Assembly (NCBI RefSeq): GCF_000178955.2
Contig: NC_016631.1
Span: 1,674,001-1,738,000, forward strand
Source of the DNA: Granulicella mallensis MP5ACTX8
GTDB taxonomy: Bacteria; Acidobacteriota; Terriglobia; Terriglobales; Acidobacteriaceae
Reading direction: 5' to 3'
DNA length: 64,000 nt
The notes under the pieces: model-generated
The model's input: the letters and a program-made list of their open reading frames with translations, nothing else
What the model was told of the DNA's origin: nothing
Databases searched by the model: none
Shown: in pieces, positions 60,440 through 64,000 of the stretch
Numbering within the stretch: position 1 is the stretch's first letter
How the letters are laid out: each line of letters starts with the position of its first letter
Made by a program: the position numbers and the translations under genes

Positions 60440-61533
60440 TGAGCCTGATGCAGGAGCTTGGACAGCGTGCTTTGGACCGAGGCGTGCCGCTTAGCGTGCA
60501 ACTCGACGTTACCTACCGCTGCAACGAGCGCTGCGTCCATTGCTATCTTGACCACGACGACCACGGCGAGATGACCACTGCGGAGATGCGCGATGTGTTG
60601 GATCAACTGGCTGACGCGGGCGTTTTTTTCCTTACCTTGAGCGGCGGCGAAGTCTTCATGCGCCAGGATTTTTTCGACATTGTGGAATACGCGCGCTCTT
60701 TGATGTTCTGCGTAAAGATCAAGACCAACGCATTCATGATCGGAGAAGAAGAGGCGCGCCGCCTGCACGAGCTGATGGTGCAGGATGTTCAGGTCAGCAT
60801 CTACTCCCATCGCGCAGAGGTTCATGATGCCATTACGCTGCTTCCGGGCTCGTTGAAGCGGACCGTTGAGGGAATACGGCGGCTGCGGGCACAGGGGGTT
60901 AAAGTCATCGTCGCAAACGTCCTGATGATGCAGAACCTGGGCGACTATGGCGGAGTGATTCAACTTGCAGAGGATCTTGGCGCCGAATACACCATTGACC
61001 CGACGATCACCCCGATGATGGATGGGGATAGGAATGTACTCCGGCTGGGCCTGGGCGTGCCGCAACTGCAGGACGTGTTTCGCAACTCCGATCTGGTGGG
61101 GGACGTCGATGAGTTTTGCGCCCCGCCGCCTGCAATGCATGAGGATGTCCTAAGAGAGTTACCGTGCAGCGCCGGTCACACGGCATGCTATATCTCGCCT
61201 TACGGAGACCTGTACCCCTGCGTGCAGTTCCCTTTGCCCAGCGGTAATGTGCGCAGCCAGAAGTTCATGGACATCTGGCTCCACTCCGAACAACTTAACG
61301 ATGTTCGTTCCATCTCCGCGGCCGATCTGCCGGTGTGCTCGGGCTGTGGTCATGTCGGCTCCTGTTCACGCTGCCCCGGACTGGCTTATTTGGAAGGAAA
61401 TATGCGTGGACCCTCCACGCAGGACTGCCAAAAATCCTTCGCGCGGACTGGGATCGAATCTGCGAACATGCGGCTCAAAAAGGCTGGATCAGGATCTTCA
61501 AGTCTGGTTCAGATTGCCGCGTTGCCAGCCTGA
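60436..61533 (+). CDS. Radical SAM/SPASM peptide-modifying enzyme
   Basis: This 365-residue radical SAM enzyme has CNERCVHC (Cys29, 33, 36) for the SAM cluster and GGE (70-72). Its C-terminal SPASM region has Cys228, 244, 251, 262, 301, 304, 310, 313 and 331 (CSAGHTACYISPYGDLYPC, CSGCGHVGSCSRC), enough for two auxiliary Fe-S clusters. It resembles PqqE/sactisynthase-type enzymes, which form C-C, C-S or other crosslinks on peptides. With the PqqD partner and precursor directly upstream, it likely modifies the Cys-bounded core; the bond type cannot be read. Confidence 0.92.
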   Translation: MMSLMQELGQRALDRGVPLSVQLDVTYRCNERCVHCYLDHDDHGEMTTAEMRDVLDQLADAGVFFLTLSGGEVFMRQDFFDIVEYARSLMFCVKIKTNAFMIGEEEARRLHELMVQDVQVSIYSHRAEVHDAITLLPGSLKRTVEGIRRLRAQGVKVIVANVLMMQNLGDYGGVIQLAEDLGAEYTIDPTITPMMDGDRNVLRLGLGVPQLQDVFRNSDLVGDVDEFCAPPPAMHEDVLRELPCSAGHTACYISPYGDLYPCVQFPLPSGNVRSQKFMDIWLHSEQLNDVRSISAADLPVCSGCGHVGSCSRCPGLAYLEGNMRGPSTQDCQKSFARTGIESANMRLKKAGSGSSSLVQIAALPA

Positions 61534-61566
61534 AGTTCAGATTTTGGTGGGAGCTCCGGAGAGTGC

Positions 61567-62256
61567 ATGCCTGAAAACAGTAATGAAGCTACATGGGACC
61601 CGGTGTGGGAAGAGATCTTCCAGCGTAAGGAATGGGGTAAGTATCCGCCTGAGCACGTGGTTCGTTTTGTAGCGCGTAATTTTTACCGGGCTACAGAGCG
61701 CAGCGGCGTTCGGATTCTGGAGATCGGTTGCGGACCGGGTGCAAATGTCTGGTTTATGGCGCGCGAAGGTTTTGCGGTCTCTGGTATCGATGGTTCTTCG
61801 ACCGCTATCCAGAAGGCAGGCCAACGATTGAGCAACGAAGGCCTGGCGGCTGATTTGCGCGTCGGCGATTTTGCTCAGTTGCCGTGGCCGGATGCAAGTT
61901 TCGATGGCGTCGTAGAGAATGTCAGTCTTTATACAAATCCCTTGAACAGCATCCAACGCGCGTTGCGCGAGGTGCATCGTGTGTTGAAACCTGGGGCACC
62001 GTTTCTTTCTTCGTCTTTTAGCGATCGAACGTGGGGCTATGGTCTGGGTGAATGGGTGGAGCCTGATAGCTTTACAAATATCCAGGAGGGCCCGATTGCC
62101 GGTACCGGGTTCTGTTTTTTTCTGAAGCGAGAGAAAGTTCCCGGCCTCTTTCAGGATTTCTCCGATGTGACTATCGAACGAATCTCCCAGACGCTGGACG
62201 GGGAGCAACATCTGGTAGAACAGATTGTGGTCACCTGCCGTAAGCCTGGGAAATGA
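61567..62256 (+). CDS. Class I SAM-dependent methyltransferase
   Basis: This 229-residue Rossmann methyltransferase has ILEIGCGPGANVWFMAREG (motif I, about 49-67), VSGIDGSSTAIQKAGQ, DLRVGDFAQLPWPDASFDGVVEN and LREVHRVLKPGAPFLSSSF. Its acceptor is unknown; it may methylate the peptide, a lipid-linked sugar or a small metabolite. It lies 33 bases after the radical SAM gene and 3 bases before the FemAB-like gene, so it is in the same operon. Confidence 0.85.
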   Translation: MPENSNEATWDPVWEEIFQRKEWGKYPPEHVVRFVARNFYRATERSGVRILEIGCGPGANVWFMAREGFAVSGIDGSSTAIQKAGQRLSNEGLAADLRVGDFAQLPWPDASFDGVVENVSLYTNPLNSIQRALREVHRVLKPGAPFLSSSFSDRTWGYGLGEWVEPDSFTNIQEGPIAGTGFCFFLKREKVPGLFQDFSDVTIERISQTLDGEQHLVEQIVVTCRKPGK

Positions 62257-62259
62257 ATC

Positions 62260-63360
62260 ATGCAAAAATCCGCACTTGAGCTTCTGACTGTAGCGGATTC
62301 AGAGCGATGGAGCACCTTGGTTGTTCATTCCGCCACGCCTGATGTCTACTACTTGCCTGCATACGTCCACGCAACGGCAGAGATCGAACACACGGAGCCT
62401 GTGGCTGTCGTCGCAGGACAGGATTCCTGCCGGCTCCTCGCGCCCTTACTGGTTCGCAAGATGACAGCCGGGGTGAACGGTTCAGAGAATGCGCCGGGAG
62501 ACGTCTCCGGCATCCAGTGGAGCGATGCTTGTTCTCCCTATGGCTATGGAGGTCTCCTGCCTCTATCGAACAGCCAGACAGTGGATGCCGACAGCCTGCG
62601 CTATTTTTTTGACGACCTTCGCGGTTGGTGTTCTTCTCGTGATCTGGTTTGCTGCGTGCTTCGTTTGCATCCGCTCATGAATCAGGCCGAGTGGTTTCTG
62701 CAGGAGGAGCCATGGCAGAAGGACCTGAAGATAGATCTTCGGGGCTCGACCGTCGCAATCGACCTGGGTCGCTGGGATGACGCCCGGGATTGTCCGGACG
62801 GGATGAGAAAAGGCAGGCGTTCCGATCTGAACGTTGCCCGGCGCGACTTGCGCGTGACATGGACCAGCGGGGAAGACCTTGACGTCGGCCTGAACCTCGA
62901 TCGTTTTCTTGCTCTGTATGAACAGGCCATGGAAAATCATGGCGCCGCCGGTTTCTACAAATTTCCTCCCGAGTATTTTTCACGTTTGGCTTCACTAGAA
63001 CAACGTTTCAGCATTGCTTTTGCATGGCTGGGCGATCAACTCGCCGGAGCAAGCATCTTTCTGGCAGGGCGCGATTATGCTCATTATCATCTTGCCGCCG
63101 GCAATGAACTGGGGATGAAACATAAGGCTGCCACGCTGCTGCTGGTCGAGGGTGCGAAGTGGGCGCGACGGCAAGGCTGCAAGCTGCTGCATCTCGGCGG
63201 CGGAGTGAGTCCCGGCGATTCGCTCGAAGATTTCAAGCGCAGCTTCGGGACAGAGTTATATCGTTATGCTTATCTTGTAATGGTCACCGATCCGGAACGC
63301 TTCGAGCAGCTCTGTCAGTTACCGAATGCACCGTGGCCCTACAACGTGAGCCGCACATGA
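62260..63360 (+). CDS. FemAB/GNAT-like acyltransferase
   Basis: This 366-residue protein resembles the FemAB-type GNAT fold. It has the N-terminal half with SDACSPYGYGGLLPLS, the second GNAT repeat with RKGRRSDLNVARRDLRVTWTSGED, FYKFPPEYFSRLASLEQRFSIAFAWLGDQLAGASIF and the hallmark LGGGVSPGDSLEDFKRSFG near the C-terminus. Such proteins transfer aminoacyl or acyl groups to amino sugars or lipids. The neighbouring NeuC-type gene, whose ATG overlaps its stop, suggests an amino-sugar substrate. Confidence 0.85.
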   Translation: MQKSALELLTVADSERWSTLVVHSATPDVYYLPAYVHATAEIEHTEPVAVVAGQDSCRLLAPLLVRKMTAGVNGSENAPGDVSGIQWSDACSPYGYGGLLPLSNSQTVDADSLRYFFDDLRGWCSSRDLVCCVLRLHPLMNQAEWFLQEEPWQKDLKIDLRGSTVAIDLGRWDDARDCPDGMRKGRRSDLNVARRDLRVTWTSGEDLDVGLNLDRFLALYEQAMENHGAAGFYKFPPEYFSRLASLEQRFSIAFAWLGDQLAGASIFLAGRDYAHYHLAAGNELGMKHKAATLLLVEGAKWARRQGCKLLHLGGGVSPGDSLEDFKRSFGTELYRYAYLVMVTDPERFEQLCQLPNAPWPYNVSRT

Positions 63361-64000
63361 GTTTGGAAAGAAAGGGACGGACGCCATTGAGATCGATTGG
63401 AGTCGTGACGACGTCGCGCGCGGACTATAGCTGCTATCGCCCGCTCCTGAATGCCTTCCAGGCCGATCCGGAGATATCGCCTAAGTTATATGTCTCCGGC
63501 ACGCATCTCTCTGCGGAGTTTGGGATGACTGTGCGGTCCGTTGAAGACGACGGAATCGAGATTGTCGAACGGGTGGAGATGCTGCTCTCCTCCGACACGC
63601 CGGAAGCTATTGCCAAGTCGATGGGGCTGGGCCTGATCGGGTTTGGCCAGGCCTTCAGCAGGTACCGCCCGGAGATCCTCATCGTGCTGGGTGACCGGTA
63701 TGAGATGCTCGCCGCAACACTCGCCGCGCTACCCTTCAAGATTCCCATCGCACATCTCAGCGGGGGCGAACTGACGCAAGGCGCGATCGATGACGCTCTA
63801 CGGCACAGTATTACCAAGCTGAGCCATCTGCACTTTACGGCTACGGAAGCCTATGCTCGCCGCGTCATTCAATTAGGCGAAGACCCAAAGCGTGTTTTTG
63901 TATCCGGTGAACCGACGCTCGATCATATTTCGACCGCACCGAGGCTCACTCCCGAGGAGCTGAGAAAACGCTTTGGCATCGACGTCGAGCGTCCCTTCCT
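63357..64000 (+). CDS. neuC: UDP-GlcNAc 2-epimerase (hydrolysing), NeuC-type, N-terminal part
   Basis: This is the first ~214 residues of a NeuC/LegG-type enzyme that converts UDP-GlcNAc (or a UDP-bacillosamine derivative) to the free 2-epimer for nonulosonic acid synthesis. Visible are the N-terminal GVVTTSRADYSCYRPLLNAF, LIVLGDRYEMLAATLAALPFKIPIAHLSGGELTQGAIDDALRHSITKLSHLHF and a C-terminal start LDHI. The frame runs off the window. It follows the FemAB-like gene (ATGA overlap). NeuB-type and other nonulosonate genes are expected next. Confidence 0.9.
   Translation, partial: MSLERKGRTPLRSIGVVTTSRADYSCYRPLLNAFQADPEISPKLYVSGTHLSAEFGMTVRSVEDDGIEIVERVEMLLSSDTPEAIAKSMGLGLIGFGQAFSRYRPEILIVLGDRYEMLAATLAALPFKIPIAHLSGGELTQGAIDDALRHSITKLSHLHFTATEAYARRVIQLGEDPKRVFVSGEPTLDHISTAPRLTPEELRKRFGIDVERPF

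Noticed and set aside
58631-61533. Lasso-peptide cluster
   Set aside because: The YxxPxF leader motif, PqqD and HprK-like kinase fit, but no asparagine-synthetase-like cyclase and no transglutaminase-type peptidase is present. A radical SAM enzyme is there instead, so I did not call it a lasso cluster.

Overview
The window looks like chromosomal DNA of an Acidobacteriota member, probably Acidobacteriaceae (Granulicella/Edaphobacter/Terriglobus type). This rests on gene style, not a database match: a solitary Oar-like TonB-dependent receptor with an N-terminal carboxypeptidase-regulatory domain, many Tat-exported enzymes (amidases, Gfo/Idh/MocA oxidoreductases, a sugar isomerase), an HTH-TPR protein, a lysine-rich histone-like protein, and dispersed extragenic palindromes. 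Two tRNA genes (Val-TAC, Asp-GTC) are present. I see no rRNA, CRISPR array or intact insertion sequence.

Layout. 1-2.8 kb: NAD synthesis (end of nadB, nadC) with a cysteine desulfurase. 2.9-13.5 kb: a tiny secreted His-rich protein, the TonB-dependent receptor, three paralogous Tat-exported amidases and an EamA transporter. 13.6-25.6 kb: an HTH-TPR protein, then a surface/secreted module: a GNAT fused to a DUF6916-like domain, a Tat-exported DUF6916-like protein, a 1497-residue CSLREA/beta-helix protein, an NHL-type lipoprotein, three phage-tail-collar (MdpB-like) proteins and a Gly/His-rich secreted protein. 25.7-29.3 kb: acetate kinase, an SRAP (HMCES/YedK-like) protein, the histone-like protein and tRNA-Val. 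29.4-41.2 kb: sugar catabolism and redox genes (two Gfo/Idh/MocA proteins, sugar isomerase, ApbE-like, GH31, zwf, an NAD(P)-binding protein with a divergent HxlR regulator, a cytochrome c, a Moco-fold protein). 41.4 kb: tRNA-Asp, followed at once by the decayed C-terminus of a tyrosine integrase, a scar of an integrated element.

41.9-53.8 kb is an exopolysaccharide/glycoconjugate locus: GT-C-like membrane proteins, a formyltransferase-fold protein, a polysaccharide deacetylase, a GT4, an acyltransferase-3, a GT2-methyltransferase fusion and a WbpM/PglF-like dehydratase. After a FecR-domain protein comes the most interesting part (55.3-64 kb). A tightly overlapping operon encodes a secreted beta-propeller-like protein, a 59-residue candidate RiPP precursor with a YxxPxF leader motif and two downstream cysteines, a soluble Ser-His S26-type peptidase, an HprK-like kinase, a PqqD-type chaperone and a radical SAM/SPASM enzyme. 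A methyltransferase, a FemAB-like acyltransferase and the start of a NeuC-type UDP-GlcNAc 2-epimerase follow. A PF14907-type nucleotidyltransferase, a frequent partner of HprK/PqqD peptide systems, is encoded divergently. I read this as a candidate undescribed peptide-modification system attached to a surface-polysaccharide locus; that function is an inference.
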